A program made the translations under genes and the position numbers. From Plantibacter sp. VKM Ac-2880 (GTDB lineage Bacteria > Actinomycetota > Actinomycetes > Actinomycetales > Microbacteriaceae): a DNA stretch of 64,000 bases. The stretch is taken from NCBI RefSeq assembly GCF_015351235.1, contig NZ_JADKSJ010000001.1, forward strand, positions 1,815,668-1,879,667. Direction: 5' to 3'. This document shows positions 33,917 through 41,791 of this stretch, in pieces. Positions within the stretch are counted from its first letter, which is position 1. Every line of letters starts with the position of its first letter. The notes under the pieces are model-generated. The model was not told where the DNA came from. It ran no database searches and saw only the letters and a program-made list of their open reading frames with translations.

Positions 33917-35226
33917 GCTCCTGGTTCGGCTTGGACCGCGAGTTGGTCGAACGCCTCGTCTTGGGTATCAGTGGAGAGCGTCCGATGGGTGAGTCGTCGG
34001 CATCGACCAGTGAGGCGGCTGGCGAGGCTGACACCGTCTGTGCCGCCTTCGCGCGGGCTGCGTGGACGATGATTGCTGAGCCCGGTGATGGCGTGGCCGG
34101 CCTGGTCGTCGACGCATTGGGTCCTGCGGAGGCGTTGGCGGCCGTGCTGGATCGTGTCGGGCCGACGGAGTTGCAACGCCGGGTTCTGGCCAGCGGCTGG
34201 GAAGGCGACCCAGACGGTGGTGACGCGACGGCGTCGCTGGACGAGCCTCCCGCAACCACACCGGGATCGCGGGTACTGGGCAACGCGCTCGCTCGCTGGA
34301 CGCCACGGTTGGTCGCGGCCGAGGTCGTGGGAGCATGTGAGGCGGCAATCCGCGTCGGCGCTCGGCTCGTTCTCCCGGGGAGCGCGGGCTGGCATGCCGG
34401 GCTGGACTCGCTCGGGATGCATCGACCACACGCACTCTGGCGCCGTGGTACGAGTGAGGCTGCGGCCGTGGAGCGCACGATCGCGCTCGTCGGCGCAAGA
34501 GCAGCGACCGGATACGGCGAGCACATCACATTCGAGGCAGCATCAGGACTCGTGGACCGCGGGTTCACGATCGTCTCGGGTGCTGCGTACGGCGTCGACG
34601 GTACGGCGCATCGAGCTGCTCTGGGGAGCGGTGGGGTGACGGTGGCCTACCTCGCCGGCGGTGTCGACCGTCCGTATCCTGCGGGTCACGACGCGTTGAT
34701 ACGTCGGATTACGGAGGAGGGCGGCGCGGTCCTGAGCGAGTCGCCGTGTGGCTCGACGCCGTCTAAATGGAGGTTCTTACAACGCAACCGATTGATTGCA
34801 GCGGCGTCCGCCGCGACGGTGGTTCTCGAGGCCGGCAGCCGGTCGGGGTCGATCAATACGGCGGGGCATGCGGCGTCGCTTGGACGCGCGCTCGGGGCAG
34901 TCCCGGGCCCAGTGACGAGTCCGGCCTCGGCAGGCTGTCACCGGCTCATCCGTGAATACGCCGCAACCTGTGTGACGAACGCCGAACAGATGGCCGAGCT
35001 CGCCGGCTGGGCCGCGGCCGATCCTCAGGATGGGGCCTTCGCCTCGCCTGAAGAGCGACGCGTCCGTGATGCACTGAGCACGCGCTCACCTCGTACGATC
35101 GAGCAAATCGCGAAGGTGGCCGGCCTGACACCTAAGGAGGTCGCCGGAGTCATCGGTATGCTCGACCTCGCCGGAGCGGTTGAGGAACGCGAACATGGAT
35201 GGGTCTTGAGCGCAAGCGTCAGGTGA
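33913..35226 (+). CDS. dprA: DNA-processing protein DprA (complete copy)
   Basis: A 437-residue DprA, which loads RecA on incoming single-stranded DNA. The Rossmann-fold core has IALVGARAATGYGEHITFEA, IVSGAAYGVDGTAHRA, WRFLQRNRLIAAAS and EAGSRSGSINTAGHA. A C-terminal winged helix follows (about 370-437). It overlaps comM by 4 bp as in other actinobacteria. Its DNA uses more A/T-ending codons than its neighbours (for example ttgattgca, gatacgtcgg). A second, broken dprA starts right after its stop; the two differ at 9 of 64 residues over the first shared core. It therefore looks like an acquired copy that replaced the front of the resident gene. Confidence 0.92.
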   Translation: MSSWFGLDRELVERLVLGISGERPMGESSASTSEAAGEADTVCAAFARAAWTMIAEPGDGVAGLVVDALGPAEALAAVLDRVGPTELQRRVLASGWEGDPDGGDATASLDEPPATTPGSRVLGNALARWTPRLVAAEVVGACEAAIRVGARLVLPGSAGWHAGLDSLGMHRPHALWRRGTSEAAAVERTIALVGARAATGYGEHITFEAASGLVDRGFTIVSGAAYGVDGTAHRAALGSGGVTVAYLAGGVDRPYPAGHDALIRRITEEGGAVLSESPCGSTPSKWRFLQRNRLIAAASAATVVLEAGSRSGSINTAGHAASLGRALGAVPGPVTSPASAGCHRLIREYAATCVTNAEQMAELAGWAAADPQDGAFASPEERRVRDALSTRSPRTIEQIAKVAGLTPKEVAGVIGMLDLAGAVEEREHGWVLSASVR

Positions 35227-35227
35227 G

Positions 35228-35616
35228 TCGTCGCAGCGCCTGGTGGCTCCTTCTGCCCTCTGGCTGCTGGGTCCACCCGACGTGCCTGCGGGAGAACGCG
35301 CCATCGCGTTGGTGGGGGCCCGGGCTGCGTCCGGTTACGGCGAGCACATCACCCTCGAGGCGGCGGCCGGGCTCGTCGATCAGGGCTTCGCAATCGTGTC
35401 GGGTGCCGCGTACGGCATCGACGGCGCGGGGCACCGAGCCGCCCTCGGGAGCGGAGGCGTGACCGTGGCCTACCTCGCAGGGGGGGGGGGGGCGACCGGC
35501 CTTACCCTGCCGGTCACGACGCGCTCATCCGTCGGATCCGGGAGGCCAGCGGAGCCGTCATCAGCGAATCACCGTGCGGGTCCACACCGTCCAAATGGCG
35601 ATTCCTGCAGCAGCGA
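35228..35616 (+). pseudogene. dprA: dprA remnant, middle part (frameshifted)
   Basis: Reading from the stop of the complete dprA, the frame resumes another DprA at ALWLLGPPDVPAGERAIALV and continues through the Rossmann core. The first 160 or so codons are absent. At 35480-35492 a run of 13 G shifts the frame; reading on in the corrected frame gives DRPYPAGHDALIRRI, then SESPCGSTPSKWRFLQQR, after which homology stops abruptly at about 35616. Codon use is high-GC like the neighbouring chromosome, so this is probably the resident gene. Its 3' end is at 39670-39993. About 40 codons between the two parts are missing. Confidence 0.85.
35480..35492 (+). repeat. Run of 13 guanines
   Basis: A homopolymer of 13 G inside the broken dprA. 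Eleven or 14 G would keep the DprA frame. It may be a true slippage mutation in a gene no longer selected, or a sequencing or assembly artefact. Confidence 0.9.
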
Positions 35617-35700
35617 GTCAAGTCGTATGCTCCAAGATGAGCCACCTACGCGATAGTGTGGCGAGACTTCTAATATCTGCTTGATTGCCCGATTGGACAC

Positions 35701-36327
35701 ATGTTGCCAGAGATTTTCACGAATCGGGTAGACATCTCTGGGGAGGTCGTAGAGCTGTTTTCGGCGGCTTCCGTCGTTCATCGAATCGTCTATCGGATGT
35801 TGGACGACGAGCCGGGAACTCCGTTCGTGATGCATCTCAAAGGAACCTCGGTAGACAACAAGCAGTTCGACCGTAAGACAGTTGATGAGTTGCGGAACGT
35901 GATGGAGGCGAACCGTGCCGAGGTGTCAACGATCCACTCCATCGTCTTCGCGGATTCAAGCGACCACTATCCCGCGGTGATGTACTTTATCTGGCCTACG
36001 GAGATTTCAATCTCGGTGACCGGCACAAGCCGCATAGCTCTGGACCGCATTGCTCACCATCTGCTCGAGGAGCTCCGGGAGTCCAGAGCGCTTGCTGCAG
36101 CCCAACCGGGTGGCGAGTTCGTTGTGAGAGAGCAGACAGTCTCTTCACACGAGGACCCACCAACTGCACCCACCGCTCCACCCGCAATGCCCGAACCTGT
36201 ATCGGAACCGCAACCCGGCTGGTGGAAGCGCACCTGGCGGGAGCACACCGCGCTGCTCGTCGTCACGATCGTGGGAGGAGTGGCTGTCCTGGTCATAGGA
36301 GCGAAACTGCTCGGGATCGGTGGCTAG
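35701..36327 (+). CDS. Orphan protein with C-terminal membrane anchor
   Basis: A 208-residue protein of unknown family. Residues 1-140 form a soluble alpha/beta domain (for example PAVMYFIWPTEISISVTGTS). A Pro/Ala/Glu-rich linker of about 35 residues follows. Near the C-terminus WWKRTWREHTA leads into one membrane span (LLVVTIVGGVAVLVIGAKLL), so the soluble domain most likely faces the cytoplasm as a tail-anchored protein. Base use is lower-GC than the chromosome. There is only a weak ribosome site (TTGGA). No catalytic motif was recognised. Confidence 0.6.
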   Translation: MLPEIFTNRVDISGEVVELFSAASVVHRIVYRMLDDEPGTPFVMHLKGTSVDNKQFDRKTVDELRNVMEANRAEVSTIHSIVFADSSDHYPAVMYFIWPTEISISVTGTSRIALDRIAHHLLEELRESRALAAAQPGGEFVVREQTVSSHEDPPTAPTAPPAMPEPVSEPQPGWWKRTWREHTALLVVTIVGGVAVLVIGAKLLGIGG

Positions 36328-36465
36328 CCGATTCTCTCGGCCCGCGCTGATGTTGTCCAGCACGTCGAGGAAGCCCTCTGGGGGCGCCTGGGAATCGTCG
36401 ATCCTGGCTTCCACCTGCCGGCTGACGAAAGACGCATAGGTGTCCCTGACCTTGACTGGAGCCAT
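36328..36465 (-). pseudogene. Short coding fragment, N-terminal part of lost gene
   Basis: On the minus strand an ATG at 36465 opens a frame starting MAPVKVRDTYASFVSRQVEA with strong G/C third positions for about 46 codons. The frame then runs into the antisense of the neighbouring gene's 3' end, where it loses meaning. It reads like the front of a real protein cut off near 36327. The family is unknown. Confidence 0.35.
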
Positions 36466-36519
36466 CGTTCTTTCAGCCTCACAGAGTGGCTGGTCAAGCG
36501 CCCGGAGTTATCCACAGGG

Positions 36520-37377
36520 TTAGTGCCCATCCTCGGAGCTCGTAAGTTCGGCTGCAACGGACTGCGGCGGCATGGCTTCGGGCTGCTCTGGTTTCAATCT
36601 GGCCATCACTCGTTCGATCTGCTCAGCGTCCTCGTCGAACATGCGATACACGCGTGTATCTCGCGCCAGCTGGTCTACCTCGACGATGTCCTTCGCCAGC
36701 TTGGACAGATACGCTTCGCCATCCGATTGAATCTGTCTTGCCTCCAGAAGGCGTTTGTCTGATCTGTCCACCATTTGCTTCCGCGTCTCAAGGAGAGCGG
36801 CGAGCGCGTCGGTGCGTCTGCCCCGTTCTTCCGGCAAAAGCCCGGGTTCAGCCGCTACGCGTGCGATCAGCCCACGCGTACCTTCGACGACCCTGTCGAA
36901 ACTGCGTCTGTCGGCTTCTTCCTTCCGGATAATCCTGACAAGTCGATCGTTCTGCTTCATGAGGTCCCTGCGCGCCTTTCGCTGCGTGCGGCGAAGCTCT
37001 CGGAGACGCTTGCGGTGCACTTGCCAGTCTGATCCTCGCTCCAGCCGATTGAGCATCACGCCGACCTCAGGTATTCCTGCACCCACCAGGAAACTGATGG
37101 GCTGGAACGCTAGAACGAAGACCACAGCACCCACTGTGAAGAGAGCGATCCAGACTTGAAGGTGAGTCGAGGTGCCCGTCGCCATCGAACTAAGCGCCCA
37201 CAACTCGGCGTTGAACATTCCGGCTGCGAGGAAGAAAATCCCGATGGCCTGGCCGAGGCGAGACTTGTTCTCTCTGCGCCACTTCATGGCGATCCTGCGG
37301 GATTCAATCACGAAGGCAAGCGCGAGGACCGGAATGATCTGCGAAACCGGCACCCAGAAGTTCGAAACTTGGGTCAT
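36520..37377 (-). CDS. Orphan membrane/coiled-coil protein
   Basis: About 285 residues. Three membrane spans occupy the first third (VSQIIPVLALAFVIES; LGQAIGIFFLAAGMFNAEL; VWIALFTVGAVVFVLAFQPI). From about residue 115 the rest is long, charged, helical coiled coil (RLRELRRTQRKARRDLMKQN and onward) that should lie in the cytoplasm. The ATG at 37377 is used here; a GTG at 37398 and a TTG at 37440 are possible longer starts, and none has a strong ribosome site. No family is recognised. It converges on the orphan membrane-anchored gene across a 190-bp gap. Confidence 0.6.
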   Translation of the reverse strand: MTQVSNFWVPVSQIIPVLALAFVIESRRIAMKWRRENKSRLGQAIGIFFLAAGMFNAELWALSSMATGTSTHLQVWIALFTVGAVVFVLAFQPISFLVGAGIPEVGVMLNRLERGSDWQVHRKRLRELRRTQRKARRDLMKQNDRLVRIIRKEEADRRSFDRVVEGTRGLIARVAAEPGLLPEERGRRTDALAALLETRKQMVDRSDKRLLEARQIQSDGEAYLSKLAKDIVEVDQLARDTRVYRMFDEDAEQIERVMARLKPEQPEAMPPQSVAAELTSSEDGH

Positions 37378-37461
37378 GGGGTCTATGTCGCTGAGCACCT
37401 GCCGATCATATTGGCCGGGTGTCTGACGCAGGTACCTCAACCTTCGGGACTCGCGGGTTCG

Positions 37462-37593
37462 TCAGCTCGGAAGTTGCGCGTTCGTCATGTCTCGACCTCG
37501 GATGGTCATCTCGTCGTTGTCGAAGTCGAAGCGGTTTGAGGACACGCGTCCGGCCTGAGAGGTCGTTGACGGGTATCGGACGTTCAACGCCAT
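37462..37593 (-). pseudogene. 43-codon coding-like fragment
   Basis: An ATG at 37593 gives a 43-residue product ending FDFDNDEMTIRGRDMTNAQL and a stop. Third positions are mostly G or C, and in-frame sequence upstream (TDIRPGMALNVRYPSTTS) also reads naturally. It is probably the C-terminal piece of a lost protein. There is no ribosome site. Confidence 0.3.
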
Positions 37594-37778
37594 GCCAGGG
37601 CGGATGTCAGTGCTCCTCCCAGCTGTCCACCTGATCGGGATGAGCAGCGAGGGTGTTCGGGCTGGTAGGCCTCGATCTGCCCGTGGACTGCGCGGTCGTA
37701 CTAGTGGCCGACGACGAAGGAGTCCCCGGTTTAGATGACACGGCCGGGTCTGGCACAGGGGAGTCAGTCGCGCGGAGC

Positions 37779-37964
37779 TCAGCCCTCTAACCAGGCCTTC
37801 GCCTCGTCGACGCCGTCCTCGGCCATCGAGAACACCTCGCCGTTCATCTGGTGCGGCCACACGCTGAACTCGTCCGCGAAGCTGTCGATGGCGACCGAGG
37901 GCCCGGAACCAGGGGTGAGCGAGCTGCAGAAGCCCCAGACGCCGACGTCGGGTTCGTCTTCCAA
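37779..37964 (-). CDS. Small acidic ORF or gene fragment
   Basis: A 61-codon frame, from a TTG three codons after an in-frame stop, encodes an acidic peptide (EDEPDVGVWGFCSSL at the start, DGVDEAKAWLEG at the end). Almost every third position is G or C, unlike much of the island, so it has been under coding selection in a high-GC host. It may be a small gene or a remnant of a longer one. No family is recognised. Confidence 0.4.
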   Translation of the reverse strand: MEDEPDVGVWGFCSSLTPGSGPSVAIDSFADEFSVWPHQMNGEVFSMAEDGVDEAKAWLEG

Positions 37965-38026
37965 GTGCCATCATCCTCGGCGTAGGTTCCTACTCAACTG
38001 TGAGGCTTCTAACGCATCTCCGTAGG

Positions 38027-39073
38027 TCAGCGCCGGCGGTTTCTCCAGTTCATGGACTCCCTGGCAGCCGCCAGCGACTCCAACTGGTCAAAGCGGAGGC
38101 CAGGTGGGAAGTAGGAGAGAGCCAGTTCCAAACCCACCTTTCCGCCGAAGAACCAGTGGTTCTGAAGTTTTGTTCCATTGGGGAGCACGGTCCAGCCTGG
38201 ATGTAGTTGGAACGATCCCGCACAGCCGACGCTAGTCAGATCAACCACCGTCACTGGGAAGCTGTTGACTTCGAGCGGAATCGCAGCCTGACGAAGCCGT
38301 GGAAAACGTGTTGCGAACGACGCGAGATTTGGATGTTCCGTGAACGTAACGGCGAAACGAGCACCGCTCTTGTGGCGGACATCGAGTGAGCGACCGCCAG
38401 GCTTGCAGATCACCTGCTCGAGCTCGTGTTGTGGTACCACCCAACTGTTGTTGGTGATGACTGCCTCGTCACGGAGCCCATAATTCAGCATGAGTTCGCC
38501 GTACTCGTTCCGCTCGAACCAGATGAGAGGAAGGCCGGTCATCGCGACGAGTATCGGCGTGTCAACGTAGAAGTTGCCCCCTAGATGCGCGACGATTTTG
38601 TTCCGCATCCAGCCAAACTCGCCTCGAATCGCAGCCGCTGATTCCGGTCCCATCTGCTTAAATCGGCGCAGCTGGTCGTTTGTGTACGAGCCGTTATCAG
38701 CCTTGTCAGCGTGTTCTCTGCACAGAGCGATCATTCCATCCACTCGATGATGGTGCTCCTTGTGCCAAGGAGGATCGAAGTGGTGCCAGGACAAGTAGGG
38801 GCTGCCGCAAATGCCCTCCGCCGTCGCAACGGGGCAATGAAACCTCACTTCACTTCGCAGTGCGTCGAGGACGTCGGCGGGGGGTGTCCTTGTGAGAATA
38901 CCGGTCACGATCAGAGAATACCGTCCCTGATAGCATGCCGCCGAGGTTGGAAGGTCGTCCAGCGTCACGACGAAGAAACTCAGTCGGCTACTGTCCGCGT
39001 CTTCAACGCTGGGTTTGGTGTCAGCAGGTCCGATGCACAGTAATCGAGACTGTTTCGCGAACCTCGGGCTCAT
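38027..39073 (-). CDS. HNH nuclease-like protein with beta-rich C-terminus
   Basis: A 348-residue protein. Residues 80-140 form a Cys/His-rich, HNH-like module: Cys 80 and Cys 89 (CPVATAEGICG), LSWHHFDPPW at 95-103, a His run at 107-109, then GMIALCREHADKAD with Cys 118 and His 121. The pattern fits an HNH endonuclease fold with zinc ligands. The C-terminal 190 residues have no recognised domain and look beta-rich. Such proteins occur in mobile and defence-linked regions, but no partner for a known system is present. The ATG at 39073 overlaps the upstream pseudogene by 53 bp and lacks a ribosome site, so the true start may be further in. Confidence 0.65.
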   Translation of the reverse strand: MSPRFAKQSRLLCIGPADTKPSVEDADSSRLSFFVVTLDDLPTSAACYQGRYSLIVTGILTRTPPADVLDALRSEVRFHCPVATAEGICGSPYLSWHHFDPPWHKEHHHRVDGMIALCREHADKADNGSYTNDQLRRFKQMGPESAAAIRGEFGWMRNKIVAHLGGNFYVDTPILVAMTGLPLIWFERNEYGELMLNYGLRDEAVITNNSWVVPQHELEQVICKPGGRSLDVRHKSGARFAVTFTEHPNLASFATRFPRLRQAAIPLEVNSFPVTVVDLTSVGCAGSFQLHPGWTVLPNGTKLQNHWFFGGKVGLELALSYFPPGLRFDQLESLAAARESMNWRNRRR

Positions 39074-39669
39074 CGAACGCGAACCGGTGGACGGCTATCG
39101 GCATCTCACTCGTCCCGCACGGCGCTGTTGCAGCCGCCGGGAATTGAAGCGTGAATTGTATGAGGAAGTTACCGCCTGGTGCGTACGAACTGACATCGAC
39201 ACCGGATGTTACGAGTCCATCGCTGATGGGGACGCCGTCTGGGTCCTTGCCGTTCGCAAGGACGCTAGTGTCGGGGACCAGGGCGACCCCATTCGGCAGG
39301 AGCATCTTCACGGAGACGTTGTCTTGCTATCCATCTGGGAGGTTGCGCCACCCAAGAAGACCACTGAAGTCCTGCCCCTCGAATACTTCAGTTCCCGTGG
39401 AGGTGAAGCATCCGGATGAGGTTGAGGGACGCTGCAGCAGTTGGAGTCCGGAGTTGATCCCGTGATCATATTCGAGTCGCGTGGGGGTATCCGAGCAGGG
39501 CGCTGCGACTTTCGGTACGAAATGTGCGACGACTCTCTCGCCGATCGAGGAAGCGATCGAGGTAAGTATGATCCCGCCGACGGCGCCTAAGGTTGCCCAG
39601 AAAGTCTCCGAACGCCAAGGGTAGGTTACCCGCGGGGAGTTAAGACCGGCTAACTGGCTCGACTCAAAA
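39021..39669 (-). pseudogene. Surface-type (DUF11-like) protein remnant with in-frame TAG
   Basis: One continuous frame on the minus strand is interrupted only by a TAG at 39329-39327. Before it lie a membrane span (FWATLGAVGGIILTSI) and a variable region ending GLLGWRNLPDG; after it comes QDNVSVKMLLPNGVALVP followed by SDGLVTSGVDVSSYAPGG. The second part resembles the repeat domain DUF11 of Gram-positive surface proteins. No start codon exists inside the island, and the frame runs straight into the dprA sequence at 39670, so the 5' end was cut by the junction. Readthrough cannot be excluded but is unlikely. Confidence 0.6.
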
Positions 39670-39993
39670 CCCGGCCCGGTCACGAGTCCGTCGTCGGCGG
39701 GCTGTCACCGGCTGATTCGTGAGTACGCCGCCATCTGCGTGACGAACGCCGCGCAGATGGCGGAGCTCGCCGGGTGGACCGCGGTCGACGCGGACGCGCA
39801 GGCGTTCGCCTCACCGGAGGAACGCCGGGTCCGTGATGTGATGAGCGCTCGCTCGCCGTGTACCGTCGAGGCGCTTGCGAAAGCGAGTGGTCTGAGTCCT
39901 CGTGAGGTGACCAGCGTGCTCGGTGCGCTCGATCTCGCCGGGGCCGTCGAGGAACGCGAACGAGGGTGGGTGCTCGTCGGCGGACGGGCGTGA
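39670..39993 (+). pseudogene. dprA: dprA remnant, 3' part
   Basis: From 39670 the frame reads PGPVTSPSSAGCHRLIREY, clearly the C-terminal third of DprA, and ends in a winged-helix domain with LDLAGAVEERERGWVL and a stop. It is in the usual place directly before xerC and has high-GC codon use, so it is the back end of the resident dprA whose middle lies at 35228-35616. A GTG or ATG could in theory start translation inside it, but a functional product is not expected. Confidence 0.85.
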
Positions 39994-40050
39994 GGTGATC
40001 GGTCGGCGGGGGAAGGCCACGGCGTCGGACGCGTGGGGCATGCTGTCCAC

Positions 40051-40980
40051 GTGGACATCTGGAGCAGCATCGATGGGTTCTCGGAGCACCTCGCTTCCGA
40101 GCGTCGGCTGTCGCCGCAGACCGTTCGCGCCTACGCATCCGATCTCCGGCAGCTCGCCGACTTCGCCAGCGGACGCGACATCGACGACGTGAGCGGTGTG
40201 ACCCTCGACCTCCTGCGTGACTGGCTCTGGATGGCGTCCGAATCGGGCTCGTCCAAGGCGACGCTCGCCAGACGAACCGCCACGGCCAAGGCCTGGAGCG
40301 CCTGGCTCCTCCGGACGGGCAGGATCGAGGCGGACGTCGCGGCGCGCCTCCGGAGCCCGAAGACCGGTCGGACCCTTCCCCGGGTCGTCGGACGTGGGCC
40401 CTTCGACGAGCTGCTCGCCGGGCTCGAGGACCGTGCAGCGTCGGGGGAACCGAACGCGCTCCGTGACCTCGCCGTCGTCGAACTGCTGTACGCGTCGGCG
40501 CTGCGCGTCTCCGAGCTCTGCGGCCTCGACCGGGACGACCTCGATCTCGACCGACTCACCGTCCGCGTGACCGGGAAGGGTGACAAGGAGCGCGTGGTGC
40601 CGTTCGGTGTCCCCGCGCAGTCGGCGATCGTCGACTACCTCACGAGCGCTCGACCGCAGCTCGCGGCTCGGGCCCGCTCGGGCGACGGTCGCCCGGCGCC
40701 CGGCGCGGCCCTGTTCCTCGGCGCCCGCGGTGGCCGACTCGGCTCGCGCTCCGTCTACACGCTCGTCGCCCGGCTCCTCGACGCCGTGCCAGGCGGCGGC
40801 CCGGCGGGACCCCACGCCCTGCGTCACACCGCGGCGACGCACCTCCTCGACGGCGGGGCAGACCTCCGAGCGGTCCAGGAACTCCTGGGTCACGCCAGCC
40901 TCGCGACGACGCAGATCTATACGCACGTCTCCGTCGAGCGCATCAAGGAGAGCTACCGCAGCGCCCACCCACGGGCCTGA
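40051..40980 (+). CDS. xerC: Tyrosine recombinase XerC
   Basis: Site-specific recombinase that, with XerD, resolves chromosome dimers at dif. The 309-residue chain has an N-terminal SAM-like domain ([20 protein letters not shown]) and the catalytic residues Arg ([11 protein letters not shown]), Lys ([13 protein letters not shown]), His/Arg ([17 protein letters not shown]), His ([16 protein letters not shown]) and the nucleophile Tyr in that last motif. The GTG at 40051 gives a standard N-terminus; another GTG at 40033 is in frame. Its place between dprA and rpsB is the normal chromosomal one, so it is not the integrase of the adjacent island. Its 3' end overlaps the convergent M23 gene by 28 bp. 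Confidence 0.95.
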   Translation: MDIWSSIDGFSEHLASERRLSPQTVRAYASDLRQLADFASGRDIDDVSGVTLDLLRDWLWMASESGSSKATLARRTATAKAWSAWLLRTGRIEADVAARLRSPKTGRTLPRVVGRGPFDELLAGLEDRAASGEPNALRDLAVVELLYASALRVSELCGLDRDDLDLDRLTVRVTGKGDKERVVPFGVPAQSAIVDYLTSARPQLAARARSGDGRPAPGAALFLGARGGRLGSRSVYTLVARLLDAVPGGGPAGPHALRHTAATHLLDGGADLRAVQELLGHASLATTQIYTHVSVERIKESYRSAHPRA

Positions 40981-41480
40981 GCCGCCGCCGTCGCTGTCAG
41001 CGGGAGCAGGACGGCCGGTGGCACCTCGCCGAGCAGCAGCATCGGGTTGACGTAGACGCCGTCGAGCCGGACCCCGAAGTGCACGCAGCCGTCCGCGCAA
41101 TGCCCGCCCGTGCCGACCGTCCCGATCTGCGCTCCGCGGGCCACGGAGCTCCCGACCTCGACCGAGCCGACGACCGGCTCGATGCTGGAGACGTGTCCGT
41201 CGTCGTGCCGGATCACGACCAGCGGGCGGTCGACCACCGTCCCGCTGAAGGTCACGACGCCGGCGGCCGCTGCCAAGACCTGCGCTCCTGGACTCGCCGC
41301 GATGTCGATTCCGCGATGGCCCGCCGAGTATGGATCCGGAGGAGCGACGAAGGGGGCGACGACCGGGTGCGGGGGAGCGACGGGCCAGGACCAGGGCGGT
41401 GTCACCGCGGAACCACTCGACGGCGTGCCGAGCAGCAGGCAGACGGAGAGCAGGCGGAGCGCGATGGAGATGGTCATCAT
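40953..41480 (-). CDS. Secreted M23-family peptidase-like protein
   Basis: A 175-residue exported protein with a signal peptide ([18 protein letters not shown] to about residue 25). The LytM/M23 fold shows the first metal motif as HRGIDI, with His and Asp. The second motif, normally HxH, reads GCVHFGVRL, so the first histidine is replaced by cysteine. This may be a reduced-activity or activator-type member, or one that uses Cys as ligand. GGGAG lies 7 nt before the ATG at 41480. The gene is convergent with xerC and divergent from rpsB, a common actinobacterial placement. Confidence 0.85.
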   Translation of the reverse strand: MMTISIALRLLSVCLLLGTPSSGSAVTPPWSWPVAPPHPVVAPFVAPPDPYSAGHRGIDIAASPGAQVLAAAAGVVTFSGTVVDRPLVVIRHDDGHVSSIEPVVGSVEVGSSVARGAQIGTVGTGGHCADGCVHFGVRLDGVYVNPMLLLGEVPPAVLLPLTATAAAQARGWALR

Positions 41481-41791
41481 CCGAGGCTCCCGGAAGTGGG
41501 ACACCCTGGTTCTTCAGGGGATCGGGGGAGCGCAGAGCGCGAGATGTCGAGGCGCTTGTGGAGCGCGGTCGTCACGGTGACCTGCTGCTATGCTGAACGG
41601 AGCACCTCGCTCGTCGGGGTGACTACGCGTGCCATTTCGGCCTCCACTTCCAATCGGTCCTCGCTCTCCGGAGCGTGGCGGACGTGCGCCGGGCACCAGG
41701 GACGAGGCCATCCGGTCCGTCAGACAACCGAGGCACTCCCACCCGTCCGCGCCAGCGGTGCGGTGGCGAGCGCAGAACAGGAGAACGGCTC
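41481..41791 (+). other. rpsB upstream region with long leader
   Basis: This 311-bp gap separates the divergent M23 gene and rpsB. TATGCT at 41589-41594 fits TAnnnT and could be the rpsB -10. That would give a leader of about 190 nt ending in ACAGGAG before the ATG. Long leaders upstream of rpsB can carry S2-binding structures, but no specific fold was identified here. Confidence 0.4.

Larger units (their letters stand above)
37378..38026. other. Degraded intergenic stretch in the island
   Basis: About 650 bp without a full-length gene. On the minus strand two short segments (37462-37593 and 37779-37964) have coding-like third positions; the rest has no coding signal in any frame. No repeat, promoter or RNA gene was recognised. 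It looks like the residue of one or more deleted genes. Confidence 0.5.
35617..39669. mobile_element. Accessory insertion inside dprA remnant
   Basis: About 4.05 kb lies between the two parts of the broken dprA. Its base composition is visibly lower in GC than the flanks. It holds two or three intact-looking orphan genes, several short coding fragments and a pseudogene. No integrase, transposase, terminal inverted repeat or clear flanking direct repeat was found; the xerC gene beyond it is the chromosomal one. It is probably a decayed or stripped island; its original mechanism of entry cannot be read from what remains. Confidence 0.65.

Noticed and set aside
35610-39675. Flanking direct repeats or att core at the island ends
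   Set aside because: The left edge (GCGAGTCAAG) and right edge (CGACTCAAAA) share only a short imperfect match, within chance for this composition.
40051-40980. xerC as the integrase of the dprA island
   Set aside because: Sequence and position between dprA and rpsB are those of chromosomal XerC in actinobacteria, and it lies outside the island behind an intact piece of resident dprA.
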